Origin: Actinacidiphila alni
Lineage (GTDB): Bacteria; Actinomycetota; Actinomycetes; Streptomycetales; Streptomycetaceae
NCBI RefSeq assembly: GCF_900112845.1
Contig: NZ_FONG01000012.1
Coordinates: 180,643 to 244,642 of the forward strand
DNA: 64,000 nt
Direction of reading: 5' to 3'
In this document: positions 50,892 through 60,201 of the stretch, in pieces
Layout of the letters: every line of letters begins with the position of its first letter
How positions within the stretch are numbered: position 1 is the first letter of the stretch
Made by a program: the position numbers and the translations under genes
Notes under the pieces: generated by a model
What the model saw: the letters and a program-made list of their open reading frames with translations, nothing else
Database searches by the model: none
Told to the model about the DNA's origin: nothing

Positions 50892-51449
50892 ATGTCCAAC
50901 ATTGCGACCGATGGTGCACCGCTCGCGGCGAACCCGCTGACCCGTGCCGTACTGGAAATCGACGAGTACGCCTCCGGGCTCGGCTGGGACCGGCCCGCGC
51001 GGCTGTTCGCCCTCGTCGACACCGCGCGACTGCGTACGCAGGAACCCGGCCTCGCCGATCAGCTCGGCCTCGCCGACGGGGACGCGGCGGGGGCGCTGAC
51101 CCCGATCGAGCAGGACGAGCTGCCGTCCGGTACGGCGCTCGACGAATTCCTGGCGACCATCGCGTGGCCCGAGGTGATCTCGGGCTGCGCGCTGACCGTG
51201 GAACGGCTGATGCTGCCGCCGGCCGCCGAGGCGACCATCCCGGACGACCTGGATGACGCGGCGCTGGCCGCCTGGGTTGCCCGGCACCCGGAGCGCCAGG
51301 AGGTACGGATGACCGTCGCGGTGCTGCGGGACGGCTCGCGCGAGTCGGCGGTGCGGCTGCGGGCGAAGGACACGCCGTCGGAGGTGCTGACCGGCGCCGG
51401 TCTGGTGCCGGGGCTGGCCGAGGCGCTGGCGGCGACCTTCGAGGTCTGA
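50892..51449 (+). CDS. PPA1309-family conserved actinobacterial protein
   Basis: The 185-residue acidic protein has conserved blocks ANPLTRAVLEIDEYASGLGWDRPARLFALVDT and IAWPEVISGCALTVERLMLPP, which define this actinobacterial family. There is no known function, membrane segment or metal motif. The start is the ATG at 50892; a very long open frame upstream is only antisense to UPF0182. It is convergent with the Lon-like protease gene. The conserved position next to UPF0182 suggests a functional tie. Confidence 0.88.
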   Translation: MSNIATDGAPLAANPLTRAVLEIDEYASGLGWDRPARLFALVDTARLRTQEPGLADQLGLADGDAAGALTPIEQDELPSGTALDEFLATIAWPEVISGCALTVERLMLPPAAEATIPDDLDDAALAAWVARHPERQEVRMTVAVLRDGSRESAVRLRAKDTPSEVLTGAGLVPGLAEALAATFEV

Positions 51450-51482
51450 CGCGCCCCGACGCTCCCGGAGGCGCTGCCGCGC

Positions 51483-52559
51483 TCAGCTCTTCGAGCAGCT
51501 CGGCAGCGCCGAGTCGTCGCCCGCCTTGATGTCCTTGAGCGCCGCCAGGGCGTCGTCCAGGGTCTTCACCTTCACCAGGGTGAGGCCGGAGGGGATGTCC
51601 TTGGCGGCCTCTTCGCAGTTGTCGGCCGGGGTGAGGAAGTATTTCGCACCCTTGTTGCGCGCGCCGATCGTCTTGAGGCTGATGCCGCCGATCGGTCCGA
51701 CCGTGCCGTCGTCCGCTATCGTCCCGGTGCCCGCGACGAACTTGCCGCCGGTCAGGTCGCCGGGCGTCAGCTTGTCGATGATGCCGAGGGCGAACATCAT
51801 GCCGGCGCTGGGTCCGCCGACGTCGGCGAGCTTGATGTCGATGGTGAACGGGAACAGGTGCTCCACGCCCGCCTGGATGCCGACCACGGCCCGCGCGGGC
51901 CCGTCGTCGTGCGACGTACGGGTGGTGACCGACACCTGCCGCGTGGTGGTCGACTTCTTCTTCGCGTCGGCGGCCGGGACGATGGTGAAGACCACCTTCT
52001 CGCCCGCCTTGTGCTTGGTGACCAGACCCGCGACCTGCTCGGGCTTGGTGATCGCCGTGCCGTCCACGTCCTTGATGACGTCGCCCGCGTGCAGCAGCCC
52101 CTCGGCCGCCCCGCCCTTGACGACGGCCGCCACGATCACCCGCGAGGGCACCGGGATCTTCAGCTCCTCCAGGGCCGCCACCTTGGCGCTGTCCTGCGAC
52201 TCGGTGAACTCCTCGGCATTCTGCTGGTCGGCCTCCTCGGCCGTCTGCCCCTGCGGGTAGAGCGTGTCGTGCTCCACGACCTTGTCCGAGCGGCGGGCCC
52301 AGCCCAGCAGCGACTCCACCAGGTTCATGGAGTAGTCGGCGCCGGTGACGCGCACGGTGGTCATGTTGAGATTCCCGGCGGCCGGATACGTCTTGTGCCC
52401 GGTGATCTGGATCACCGTGTCGCCCTCGTAGTCCCCGAGCGTGTTGACCGTCGGTCCCGGCGACATCTCCGAGTACGGCGCGGGGGCCAGCAGCGCGATG
52501 CACAGCAGCGCTATCAGCGTCAGGGTCGAGGCGAGCAGCGTCGCGGTGCGGCGGGGCAT
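51483..52559 (-). CDS. PDZ-Lon (S16) membrane-anchored protease, YlbL family
   Basis: The 358-residue protein has an N-terminal membrane anchor (LLASTLTLIALLCIALLA), a PDZ domain (about 130-195, with AAVVKGGAAEGLLHAGDVI) and a Lon-type protease domain. The catalytic pair is Ser in ADVGGPSAGMMFALG and Lys in ARNKGAKYFLTP. YlbL-type proteases act outside the membrane, for example on cell-division regulators in other Gram-positives. It is convergent with the PPA1309-like gene and lies downstream of a small membrane protein gene in the same direction. Confidence 0.93.
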   Translation of the reverse strand: MPRRTATLLASTLTLIALLCIALLAPAPYSEMSPGPTVNTLGDYEGDTVIQITGHKTYPAAGNLNMTTVRVTGADYSMNLVESLLGWARRSDKVVEHDTLYPQGQTAEEADQQNAEEFTESQDSAKVAALEELKIPVPSRVIVAAVVKGGAAEGLLHAGDVIKDVDGTAITKPEQVAGLVTKHKAGEKVVFTIVPAADAKKKSTTTRQVSVTTRTSHDDGPARAVVGIQAGVEHLFPFTIDIKLADVGGPSAGMMFALGIIDKLTPGDLTGGKFVAGTGTIADDGTVGPIGGISLKTIGARNKGAKYFLTPADNCEEAAKDIPSGLTLVKVKTLDDALAALKDIKAGDDSALPSCSKS

Positions 52560-52638
52560 GCCCCGACCCTACGGGAACGGTCGGACAACCGGCCCGCGGG
52601 GTGAGCCCGGACGGGTTCGGGACCGCCGCGTTCCGGCC

Positions 52639-52818
52639 TCAGACGGGCTCGGTGTCGGTCTTGTCCGCGGGCTCGGTCTGCATCGCCTGCCGGAACCGCT
52701 CGTATCCGGCCAGCGAGGCGCCGTCCCCGGTGGCGCGGGTGTGCGACGCCCAGCGTGCCCACACCGCCGCGAACACCGCGCCGATCAAAGGAATGAGCAA
52801 CCACGCGAGTGCTGCCAC
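52639..52818 (-). CDS. Small single-span membrane protein, unknown function
   Basis: The 59-residue product has one helix (LAWLLIPLIGAVFAAVWARW) and a polar tail that includes GYERFRQAMQ. The GTG at 52818 has GGGAG seven bases upstream and is preferred; the frame is open to 52884. Its conservation cannot be judged here, but codon usage and the ribosome site support a gene. It lies between moaE and the Lon-like protease gene on the same strand. Confidence 0.68.
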   Translation of the reverse strand: MAALAWLLIPLIGAVFAAVWARWASHTRATGDGASLAGYERFRQAMQTEPADKTDTEPV

Positions 52819-52945
52819 GTCGAACTCCCGACCCCATGTACACCAAAACGGACGTATGAGCAGATTAACCACTCTGCACACCAACGGTCCGATGGGGTAC
52901 GGGGTTACGCAAGCGGAGCTTCCGGAAGCGGCGGGCCCGCGCGGG

Positions 52946-53443
52946 CTACGCGCCGACCCACTCCTCGGTGCCGTCGGTGAACGTCTGGTGCTTCCAGATC
53001 GGCACCTCGCTCTTGAGGTCGTCGATCAGCCGGCGCGAGGCGGCGAACGCCTCGCCGCGGTGCGGGCAGGAAACGGCCACGACGACCGCGATGTCACCGA
53101 CCTTCAGGTCGCCGACCCGGTGGACGGCGGCCAGCGCGCGCACCGGGAAGTCGGCGGCCACCTTCTCCGCGACCCTGCGCAGCTCCGCCTCCGCGCTGGG
53201 GTGGGCCGAGTAGCCCAGACCGGTGACGGCGGCGGCGGAGTCGCCGTCGTGGTCCCGTACGGTGCCGACGAACAGCGTCGTGCCGCCCGCCGCGTCGTCG
53301 CCGACCGCGGCGAAGACCTCGTCCACCGACAGCGGGGTGTCGCGGATCGCCAGCAGCCGGATCGGGCCGCCGCTCGCGTGCGGTCCTGCCGCGGGGCCGG
53401 TACGGCCGGTGGGGTCGTCGTGCGTGGGTGCCATGCGGCACAT
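52946..53443 (-). CDS. moaE: Molybdopterin synthase catalytic subunit MoaE
   Basis: The 165-residue protein has the MoaE fold with TTLFVGTVRDHDGD near residue 55, AVSCPHRGEAFAASRRLIDDLKSEVPIWKHQ (with the active lysines) near 125-150, and a final EWVGA. It inserts sulfur into precursor Z to make molybdopterin, working with MoaD, which is not encoded here. The start at 53443 follows GAGG; an ATG at 53434 is also possible. The N-terminal 25 residues are variable. It follows the SDR gene on the same strand. Confidence 0.93.
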   Translation of the reverse strand: MCRMAPTHDDPTGRTGPAAGPHASGGPIRLLAIRDTPLSVDEVFAAVGDDAAGGTTLFVGTVRDHDGDSAAAVTGLGYSAHPSAEAELRRVAEKVAADFPVRALAAVHRVGDLKVGDIAVVVAVSCPHRGEAFAASRRLIDDLKSEVPIWKHQTFTDGTEEWVGA

Positions 53444-53553
53444 GCTGCCTCATATGCCCGCGATACGGAAAGAGGCTTCCACGAACGGCCACCGCGGGAT
53501 GCGGCACCGTACAGGACGTGCCAGCACAGGACGTGCCGCCCAAGGGCGTCCCC

Positions 53554-54657
53554 CTACAGGCCGCGCCGCTTGCGGGCCCTGCGGACCAGCGCCGCCGTAC
53601 CGACCAGGGCGACCGTGGCGCCCGCCGCGCCCAGCGTGGTGGCGTCCTTGCGGCCGAGCCTGCGGCCCGCGAGCGAATTGCGGCCCTCGACCTCGGCGAG
53701 CAGTTCGGCCAGCACCTCCTCGTTGGACCACTGCGGGCGCCAGCCCGCCTCGTGCAGCCTGCTGCCGCTGACCACCCACGGGTGCATCGTGTACGCGAGG
53801 TCGCCGGCCGGCGACGGGGTCAGGCCGAGCCGGTGCAGCCGGGCCGCGGCGCCGAAGGCGATGGCCGCGGGCAGCTCCATGCGCCGGATCCCGGTCAGCT
53901 CCTCGACCTCCTCCTGCTCCAGCCAACCGTCGCAGCCGACCGCCATCTCGCCGTCGACCTTCTCCAGGACGGCGTATTCCAGCGCCGTCACCAGGTCCTC
54001 GACATGGCAGAACTGCCAGCACGGCCGGCTGCCGGCCACCACCAGCAGCCGCGGCGACTCGAAGTAGCGGGTCAGCGCGGTGTCGGTGCCGCCGACCAGG
54101 ACGGCGGGGCGCAGGATCGTCACATTGAGGCCGGGATGGGCGCGCGGGGCGCGGCGCCCGAGCCGCTCGATCTCCAGCAGGTCGTCGACGAAGCTGGCCT
54201 CCGAGGTGGCGCGCAGCGGCGCGTCCTCGGCGAGCGGCACGTCATTGTCGGCCTGGGCGCCGTAGACCATCGCGGACGTGCACAGCACCACGCGGTGCAC
54301 ACCGGCGGCCGCCGCGGCGGTCAGCACCGTCTGCGTACCGCGGACGTTGAAGGCGGACCGCGCCTTGGCGTCGGACTCCAGGTCCATGTCGAGCGCCAGG
54401 TGCACGACGACGTCCGCGCCGCGCAGCTTGTCGGCGATCGCCGGGTCGCGCACGTCCAGCACCCGCCAGGTCGCGCCGGGCACGTCCGCGCGCCGCTCGT
54501 CGATGGCCACGACCTTCTTGATCCGGTCGGACTCCACGAGCCGCAGTGCCAGCTGCAGTCCGACGCCGGACGCGGCGCCGGTGATCGCGACCACCGGGCC
54601 CGACGCGGCCCTGCCGGCGCTCCGCTCTGGGCGAACGTGTCCTTCTGGGGAACTCAC
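53554..54657 (-). CDS. SDR-family NAD-dependent epimerase/dehydratase with C-terminal membrane anchor
   Basis: The 367-residue protein has the NAD-binding motif ITGAASGVG near residue 25, the strand VHLALDMDLE and the catalytic-type region TSAMVYGAQAD, like an extended SDR that acts on nucleotide sugars. A short hydrophobic helix near the end (LGAAGATVALVGTAAL) followed by RRARKRRGL suggests a membrane tail, which is not standard for the family. Substrate is unknown. It diverges from the zinc protease gene. Confidence 0.85.
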   Translation of the reverse strand: MSSPEGHVRPERSAGRAASGPVVAITGAASGVGLQLALRLVESDRIKKVVAIDERRADVPGATWRVLDVRDPAIADKLRGADVVVHLALDMDLESDAKARSAFNVRGTQTVLTAAAAAGVHRVVLCTSAMVYGAQADNDVPLAEDAPLRATSEASFVDDLLEIERLGRRAPRAHPGLNVTILRPAVLVGGTDTALTRYFESPRLLVVAGSRPCWQFCHVEDLVTALEYAVLEKVDGEMAVGCDGWLEQEEVEELTGIRRMELPAAIAFGAAARLHRLGLTPSPAGDLAYTMHPWVVSGSRLHEAGWRPQWSNEEVLAELLAEVEGRNSLAGRRLGRKDATTLGAAGATVALVGTAALVRRARKRRGL

Positions 54658-54868
54658 CGGGTGTCTCCCACGGTTGTTTCAAGTACGGGGTGCGGCTGCC
54701 GCGCACCATCGGCGTGACGTCGGTACGCAGCCATCCTGCCCCACAGGTGTCTAGGCTGGAGGTACAGCCCGCACACCGTGCGCGTGACAAGAGTGCCGCT
54801 GGTAGGAGTGCCGGTGGTCCGAAACCGGCACGACCCCAGCCCATCCCAACACAGAGCCGAGGAATCCC

Positions 54869-56311
54869 GTGAGCGACATCCCATTCGGATTCGGCGTCCC
54901 TCCCGAGGAGCCCGAGGACGGGGACGAGGGCCGCAAGAACAAGGGCGCAGGTGGCCAGGGCGGAGCGCAGAATCCGTTCGGCTTCGGCGGCGCCGGGGGC
55001 GGTGACAATCCGTTCGCGGCGATGTTCGGCTCCCTCAACCCCAACGACCTGGGCGCCGCCTTCCAGCAGCTCGGCCAGATGCTGTCCTACGACGGCGGCC
55101 CGGTGAACTGGGACATGGCCAAGGACATCGCGCGCCAGACGGTCGCGCAGGGCACCCAGGACGGCGTCAAGGACTCCAGCGTCGGCCGCGCCGACCGCGC
55201 GTGGGTCGAGGAGGCCGTCCGGCTCGCCGACCTGTGGCTGGACGGTGTGACGTCGCTGCCGTCCGGCGCCGGCACCGCGGTGGCCTGGAGCCGCGCGGAG
55301 TGGGTCGAGGCGACGCTGCCGGTGTGGAAGGAACTGGTCGACCCGGTCGCCGAGCGGGTGGCCGGCGCCATGGGTGATGTGCTGCCCGAGGAGATGCAGG
55401 CCATGTCCGGCCCGCTCCTCGGCATGATGCGCTCGATGGGCGGCGCCATGTTCGGCTCGCAGATCGGGCAGGCCCTGGGCACGCTGGCCGGCGAGGTCGT
55501 CGGCTCCAGCGACGTCGGCCTGCCGCTCGGCCCGGCCGGCAAGGCGACGCTGCTGCCCGCGAACATCACCGCTTTCGGCGAGGGCCTCGGCATCCCGCAG
55601 GAGGAGGTGCGGCTGTATCTGGCGCTGCGCGAGAGCGCGCACCAGCGGCTGTTCGCCCATGTCCCGTGGCTGCGGGCGCATCTGTTCGGCGCCGTGGAAG
55701 GCTACGCGCGCGGCATCAAGGTCGACACCGCCCGGCTTGAGGAAGCCGTCGGGCAGCTCGACCCGTCGCAGCCCGAGCAGCTCCAGGAGGCGCTCCAGCA
55801 GGGCATGTTCCAGCCCGAGGACACCCCGGCGCAGAAGGCGGCGCTGGCCCGGCTGGAGACGGCGCTCGCGCTGGTCGAGGGCTGGGTGGACGCGGTGGTC
55901 CACGAGGCCGCCGCCCCGCACCTGCCGTCCGCGGGCGCGCTGCGCGAGACGCTGCGCCGCCGCCGGGCGACCGGCGGCCCGGCCGAGCAGACCTTCGCCA
56001 CGCTGATCGGTCTTGAGCTGCGCCCGCGCCGGCTGCGGGACGCCTCCCGGCTGTGGGCGTCGCTGACCGACGCGCGCGGTGTCGACGGCCGCGACGGCCT
56101 GTGGGCGCACCCCGACATGCTGCCGACCGCCGCCGACCTGGACGACCCGGACGGCTTCGTGCACAGCGAGGCCGTGGACTTCTCCGAGCTTGACAAGATG
56201 CTCGGCGAGGCGGCGGGCGGCGGCGCGGACAAGGGCGACGCGACCGATGGCGGATCGGCCGCGGACGGTTCGGCCAAGGGTGACGACGAGGACGGCGACA
56301 GCGCCAAGTGA
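54869..56311 (+). CDS. Zinc-dependent metalloprotease family protein (DUF2342)
   Basis: The 480-residue protein has a glycine- and phenylalanine-rich N terminus (NPFGFGGAGGGDNPFAAMFG) and a helical body. The conserved segment YLALRESAHQRLFAHVPWLR near residue 250 holds the proposed zinc-binding motif of this family. The C terminus is acidic and low in complexity. The family is restricted to actinobacteria and its activity is not established. The start is a GTG. Its TGA overlaps the GTG of the Nudix gene, so the two are coupled. Confidence 0.88.
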   Translation: MSDIPFGFGVPPEEPEDGDEGRKNKGAGGQGGAQNPFGFGGAGGGDNPFAAMFGSLNPNDLGAAFQQLGQMLSYDGGPVNWDMAKDIARQTVAQGTQDGVKDSSVGRADRAWVEEAVRLADLWLDGVTSLPSGAGTAVAWSRAEWVEATLPVWKELVDPVAERVAGAMGDVLPEEMQAMSGPLLGMMRSMGGAMFGSQIGQALGTLAGEVVGSSDVGLPLGPAGKATLLPANITAFGEGLGIPQEEVRLYLALRESAHQRLFAHVPWLRAHLFGAVEGYARGIKVDTARLEEAVGQLDPSQPEQLQEALQQGMFQPEDTPAQKAALARLETALALVEGWVDAVVHEAAAPHLPSAGALRETLRRRRATGGPAEQTFATLIGLELRPRRLRDASRLWASLTDARGVDGRDGLWAHPDMLPTAADLDDPDGFVHSEAVDFSELDKMLGEAAGGGADKGDATDGGSAADGSAKGDDEDGDSAK

Positions 56312-56856
56312 GCGGTCCCCTGTACGCGGACGCGGTCGGCGTCCTGCAACGCTGGAGTGCGCCCGACGAGGGGCAGGAGCGGCTGCGCGAGGAGTATCTG
56401 GCGCATCTGGCGGCGCACCCCGAGGGGATGTGGAAGGCGTGCAAGGCCGGGCACATCACCGCGGGCGCGCTGGTCGTCGACCCGCCGCGTGAACGGGTGC
56501 TGCTGACGCTGCACGCCAAGCTGCACATGTGGCTGCAGATGGGCGGCCACTGCGAGCCGCAGGACGCCACCCTGGCCGGTACGGCGCTGCGCGAGGGCGT
56601 GGAGGAGTCCGGGATCGCCGGGCTGCGGCTGCTGCGGCCCGAGCCGGTCAATCTGGACCGCCACCTGACGCCCTGCGCCTGGCACTTGGACGTGCAGTAC
56701 GCGGCGGTCGCCCCCGAGGGCGCGGTCGAGGAAATCAGCGACGAGTCGCTCGACCTGCGCTGGTTCGGCTACGACGAGGTGTCGGCGGTCGCCGACGCCT
56801 CGGTCCGCACCCTGCTGGCCCGGACGCGCGCGCTGCTCGCGGACGCGCCGGGCTAG
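56308..56856 (+). CDS. Nudix hydrolase
   Basis: The 182-residue protein has a Nudix domain (about residues 50-165). The core REGVEESGI is clear; the preceding part is MGGHCEPQDATLAGTAL, a known variant in which the usual first glycine and glutamate of the box are shifted. It should hydrolyse a nucleoside diphosphate linked to another group. Its GTG overlaps the stop of the zinc-protease gene. A minisatellite inside an inverted repeat follows directly. Confidence 0.9.
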   Translation: MSGPLYADAVGVLQRWSAPDEGQERLREEYLAHLAAHPEGMWKACKAGHITAGALVVDPPRERVLLTLHAKLHMWLQMGGHCEPQDATLAGTALREGVEESGIAGLRLLRPEPVNLDRHLTPCAWHLDVQYAAVAPEGAVEEISDESLDLRWFGYDEVSAVADASVRTLLARTRALLADAPG

Positions 56857-56859
56857 GGC

Positions 56860-56943
56860 CTGTCGTCCGAATCAGGCCGGATCAGGCCGGATCAGGCCGG
56901 ATCAGGCCGGATCAGGCCGGATCAGGCCGGATCCGGACGACAG
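56860..56943. repeat. Six-unit 10-bp minisatellite inside an inverted repeat
   Basis: Arms CTGTCGTCCG (56860-56869) and CGGACGACAG (56934-56943) enclose six copies of ATCAGGCCGG (56871-56930). The unit contains GGCC and repeats without any change. Position between convergent genes suggests that the arms act as a terminator and that the array grew inside its loop. Confidence 0.9.
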
Positions 56944-56962
56944 ACCTTGGCCGGGGGCCTGT

Positions 56963-57730
56963 TCAGCGGTTGGACCAGATGTTGCCCTGGTTCTGGCCGT
57001 GGGCGCCCTGCCCGCCCATGCCGTACTGTGCGCGCACACCGTTGCCGATCACCGCGTTCTGCGGCGGCATCAGCTCGCTGGGCTGGACCAGCACATGGCC
57101 CTGGCCGACGAAGTTCAGCTCCCAGCCCTCGCCGGTGTTGCCGCGCCGGCGGAAGACCGACGAACTGCTGGTCTGCGCCTGCATCTGCACCCGCAGGCTG
57201 GTCGACCAGGCGACGACCGCGTCCGCGTCGCACGACACGTACTTGTCGGGCGTGACCGGCATCAGCAGCGGCTTGCCCGACGTCATCAGGGCGACCTTGC
57301 CGCGCCCGGAGATGTTGAGGTTGTACGCGCCGGTACCGGACAGGCCGAACTGGCTGTCGACGGCGATGACCTCCCAGTGCAGCCCGGAGTCGAGCGCGAG
57401 GACGTACGCGCTGTCGACGATCAGCCCCTCATGGTCGACGTCCAGGATGTGGATCTGCTGGGCGAGGTTGGCGAGGTAGACGGTGCCCTGGCCGGAGCAG
57501 CGCATCAGGTCCAGGCCCTCGCCGGTGTGCCGGCGGCCGCTGCGCTGGTGGTGCGACTGGTACTCGCCGTCGAATTCGATCATGCCCTGGTAGGCGACCA
57601 TCGAGCCCTTGCGGGCCAGGCAGTCGGGGCCGGTGTTGCCGTCGAGGCGGACCCGGAGCAGATAGGAATTCTGCAGGCTGTAGTGGTCCTCGTTCTGGAC
57701 CTCGGTGAACGCGAAAAGCGGGCTCTGCAT
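56963..57730 (-). CDS. AIM24-family protein
   Basis: The 255-residue protein is an all-beta AIM24 (DUF124) domain, with repeats such as CLARKGSMVAYQGMIEFDGEY, LMRCSGQGTVYLAN and VLALDSGLHWEVIAVDS. AIM24 proteins form trimeric TRAP-like barrels whose function in bacteria is unclear. The last 30 residues are Gly/Gln/Asn-rich. It is the third gene of a three-gene unit of related AIM24 proteins (gap 16 bp). Confidence 0.9.
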   Translation of the reverse strand: MQSPLFAFTEVQNEDHYSLQNSYLLRVRLDGNTGPDCLARKGSMVAYQGMIEFDGEYQSHHQRSGRRHTGEGLDLMRCSGQGTVYLANLAQQIHILDVDHEGLIVDSAYVLALDSGLHWEVIAVDSQFGLSGTGAYNLNISGRGKVALMTSGKPLLMPVTPDKYVSCDADAVVAWSTSLRVQMQAQTSSSSVFRRRGNTGEGWELNFVGQGHVLVQPSELMPPQNAVIGNGVRAQYGMGGQGAHGQNQGNIWSNR

Positions 57731-57746
57731 GATGTGTCGCTCCCCC

Positions 57747-58430
57747 TCAGCCCCGGATCCGGAGGCGGTCAGTGCTGTCCTCGCTGGGCTGGACGACCAC
57801 GAAGCCCTGTCCGGAGAAGGCGATCTGGAACGCCTCCCCGCTGCCGCGGCCGATCAGCGCCCCGGCCCGGAAGCTGCGCTTGGCCTTCATCTTCAGCCCC
57901 GACGACCAGGCGACCAGCGCGTCCGGGTCGACGTACGTCTCGTCGGCGCCGCTGCCGCAGTCGACCACGATCGGCGTGCCGCGGGAGGTCACCGCGACCC
58001 AGCCCTGGCCGCTCACCCCGACGTTGAACAGGCCCTGCCCGGCGAATTTGGCCAGGCCCTTGACCCGCTCGACGCCCCAGGTGAGGTGGGCGTCGAAGGC
58101 GAGCAGATTGGTGCCGTTGACGGACACCGACTCGTTGTTGAGGTTGAGGCAGACCACGTCGGCGCCGTAGTCGGCGAGGTAGAGCAGGCCGTCACCGCTG
58201 CACTTCATCAGCGGTGCGCTCTCGCCGGTCAGCCAGGCCGACGCCATCTGCCGGACGGCGGGCGGATTCGGCTCGTACTGCACGAAGCCCTCGTAGGCGA
58301 CCATGGAGCCGGAGCGCGCGAAGACGTCCTGGCCGGTCACCATGGCGATCTTGAGCATCGACGAGCCGTGGTTCTCCATCCGGGCGGCGACCGGTGCCGG
58401 TGCGTAGCCCGCGATCATCTGCTGGTCCAT
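57747..58430 (-). CDS. AIM24-family protein
   Basis: The 227-residue protein is a second AIM24 domain, with VFARSGSMVAYEGFVQYEPN, LMKCSGDGLLYLADYG and LLAFDAHLTWGVERVKG. It is more like its neighbour than a duplicate of it. The start at 58430 lies 6 bp after the stop of the TerD fusion gene, so co-translation is likely. It probably assembles with the two other AIM24 chains. Confidence 0.9.
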   Translation of the reverse strand: MDQQMIAGYAPAPVAARMENHGSSMLKIAMVTGQDVFARSGSMVAYEGFVQYEPNPPAVRQMASAWLTGESAPLMKCSGDGLLYLADYGADVVCLNLNNESVSVNGTNLLAFDAHLTWGVERVKGLAKFAGQGLFNVGVSGQGWVAVTSRGTPIVVDCGSGADETYVDPDALVAWSSGLKMKAKRSFRAGALIGRGSGEAFQIAFSGQGFVVVQPSEDSTDRLRIRG

Positions 58431-58436
58431 GGCGGG

Positions 58437-60098
58437 TCACACCTCGTAGGGCTGGACGACGATGAAATTGCCGGGAGCGCCGCGGAACTGGAGATTCACG
58501 GTCTCGCCGCTGTGGCCGGGATACGCGGTCCTGCGCAGCCTCACCTGGCTGGAGATGATCACCTGTGAGGCGGCGGACCAGGCGACGATCGCGTTGCTGT
58601 CCGCGTAGGTGGTCGGGGTGACGGGCAGCACCACGGGAGTGCCGTGGGTCTTCACGACGACCGTGCCCGTGCCCTGGAACTGCATCGTGAACAGCGCGCC
58701 GCCGGGGATGCCGTGCCCCTCGATCCTGCGCACCTCGTGCTGCAGGGACTCGTCGAAGGCGAGCACATTCTCGGCGGAGACGCAGATGGCGTCGCCCTGC
58801 AGCTCGATCGGGTGCAGATAGGCGGCGTTCTCGGCGAAGAAGACCTGACCGCCGCCGGTGCAGCGCATCAGCTGCATCTCCTGGCCGGTGGCGTTGCCGA
58901 CGATGCGGCCGGTGAAACCCGCACCCTTGTAGCCGAAATCGACTTTGCCCTGGTAGAGCACCATGCTGCCCTGGCGGGCGAGGACCGGCTGACCGCCGCC
59001 CTGGCCGAGGTCGGCGCGCATCATCTTGGGATTCTGCTGCGTCCAGCGCTGGCCGGTCGGGGTCTCGCGGTACTTCTGCATGGCGGCGGCGAGGCCGGCG
59101 CCCTGGGCGGGGACGGGCGGCTGCCCGTATCCGGCGCCGGGGGCCCCGGGCTGGCCGGGGAACTGGCCGGGCGCCTGGCCCGGGACCTGGCCGAACGGCG
59201 GCTGGCCGCCGAAGCCCGGGGCCGCGGGCGGAGCGCCGGGCGGCGGGACCTGGCCGAAGGGCGGCTGGCCGGGCGGGGCCTGGCCGGGGGGCGCGGTCAT
59301 GGGGGCGACCATGGTGGGCGCCTGGTGGATCGCGGGGTCGCCGCCCTGTCCGGGCGGCGCGCCGAAGGCGGGGGCCGGCAGCGGCGGCGGTGTGGCGGCG
59401 GGCTGCGGTACGGGAGCGGGCGCGGGTGCCGGGGCCGGGGCGCCGAAGGCCGGCGCGGGAGCCGGTGCCGGGGCTGGGGCCGGTCCGCCGGGCGGGGGCG
59501 CGAACCCGGGTACGCCGCCGGGCGGCGCGAAACCGGGGGCCGCGGCCTGCTCGGGCGCGGCGGGCTCCTCCTCGGCGACCTCGCCGCCGAAATTGCGCAG
59601 CAGCGCGTCGAGGCCGCCGTCGAAGCCCTGGCCGACGGCGGCGAAGCGCCACACGTCCTTGAGGTAGATGTCGGCGACCATGATGGCCCGCTCAGTGCTG
59701 AATTCGGCGCCGCTGAAGGAGTAGCGGGCGACTTCCTCGCCGCCTGCGACGACCCGCAGATAGCCGGGCGCGATCTGCGACATCTGGCCGTTGCCGTCGA
59801 TGGTCGCGGTGAAGGAGAGCTTCTTGATGCTCGCCGGAATACGGTCGAGGGTGACGCGGAACGACTCGGTGTCCCCGGACTGCGCGCCGAGCAACTGGAG
59901 GGATTCCTCCGGCGACTTGGGCTGGTTGAAGAAGATGAAGTACCGGTCGTCCGACAGCTGTTCCTTGTCGTCCAGTCCGAAACAACTGATGTCGAAGGTC
60001 ATGCCGGGGCCGGTGATCTGCACACCGACATACAGATCCGTCCCCGCCGTCAGATCACTGATCTTGGCCTTGTGGCCACGCTGGAATTCCCTGGCCAT
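58437..60098 (-). CDS. TerD-AIM24 fusion protein
   Basis: The 553-residue protein joins three parts: a TerD calcium-binding domain (residues 1-180, with DLYVGVQITGPGMTFDISCFGLDDK and ERAIMVADIYLKDVWRFAAVGQGF), a long Pro/Ala/Gly linker (about 185-335) and an AIM24 domain (about 340-553, LARQGSMVLYQGKVDFGYKG). TerD proteins take part in tellurite and stress resistance. The ATG at 60098 gives MAREFQRGHKAKI, the usual TerD start. It is the first gene of the unit and probably brings the other AIM24 chains together with the Ter system. Confidence 0.92.
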   Translation of the reverse strand: MAREFQRGHKAKISDLTAGTDLYVGVQITGPGMTFDISCFGLDDKEQLSDDRYFIFFNQPKSPEESLQLLGAQSGDTESFRVTLDRIPASIKKLSFTATIDGNGQMSQIAPGYLRVVAGGEEVARYSFSGAEFSTERAIMVADIYLKDVWRFAAVGQGFDGGLDALLRNFGGEVAEEEPAAPEQAAAPGFAPPGGVPGFAPPPGGPAPAPAPAPAPAFGAPAPAPAPAPVPQPAATPPPLPAPAFGAPPGQGGDPAIHQAPTMVAPMTAPPGQAPPGQPPFGQVPPPGAPPAAPGFGGQPPFGQVPGQAPGQFPGQPGAPGAGYGQPPVPAQGAGLAAAMQKYRETPTGQRWTQQNPKMMRADLGQGGGQPVLARQGSMVLYQGKVDFGYKGAGFTGRIVGNATGQEMQLMRCTGGGQVFFAENAAYLHPIELQGDAICVSAENVLAFDESLQHEVRRIEGHGIPGGALFTMQFQGTGTVVVKTHGTPVVLPVTPTTYADSNAIVAWSAASQVIISSQVRLRRTAYPGHSGETVNLQFRGAPGNFIVVQPYEV

Positions 60099-60201
60099 GG
60101 ATACGACCGTCCCCCATCCCCTCATTGCTCCGTGCATTGCGCCGTGCGGTGCGGGCTGCGCGCTCGCGTTGCGACAGGCTAACCGGTCGGGGCGACAGCG
60201 G

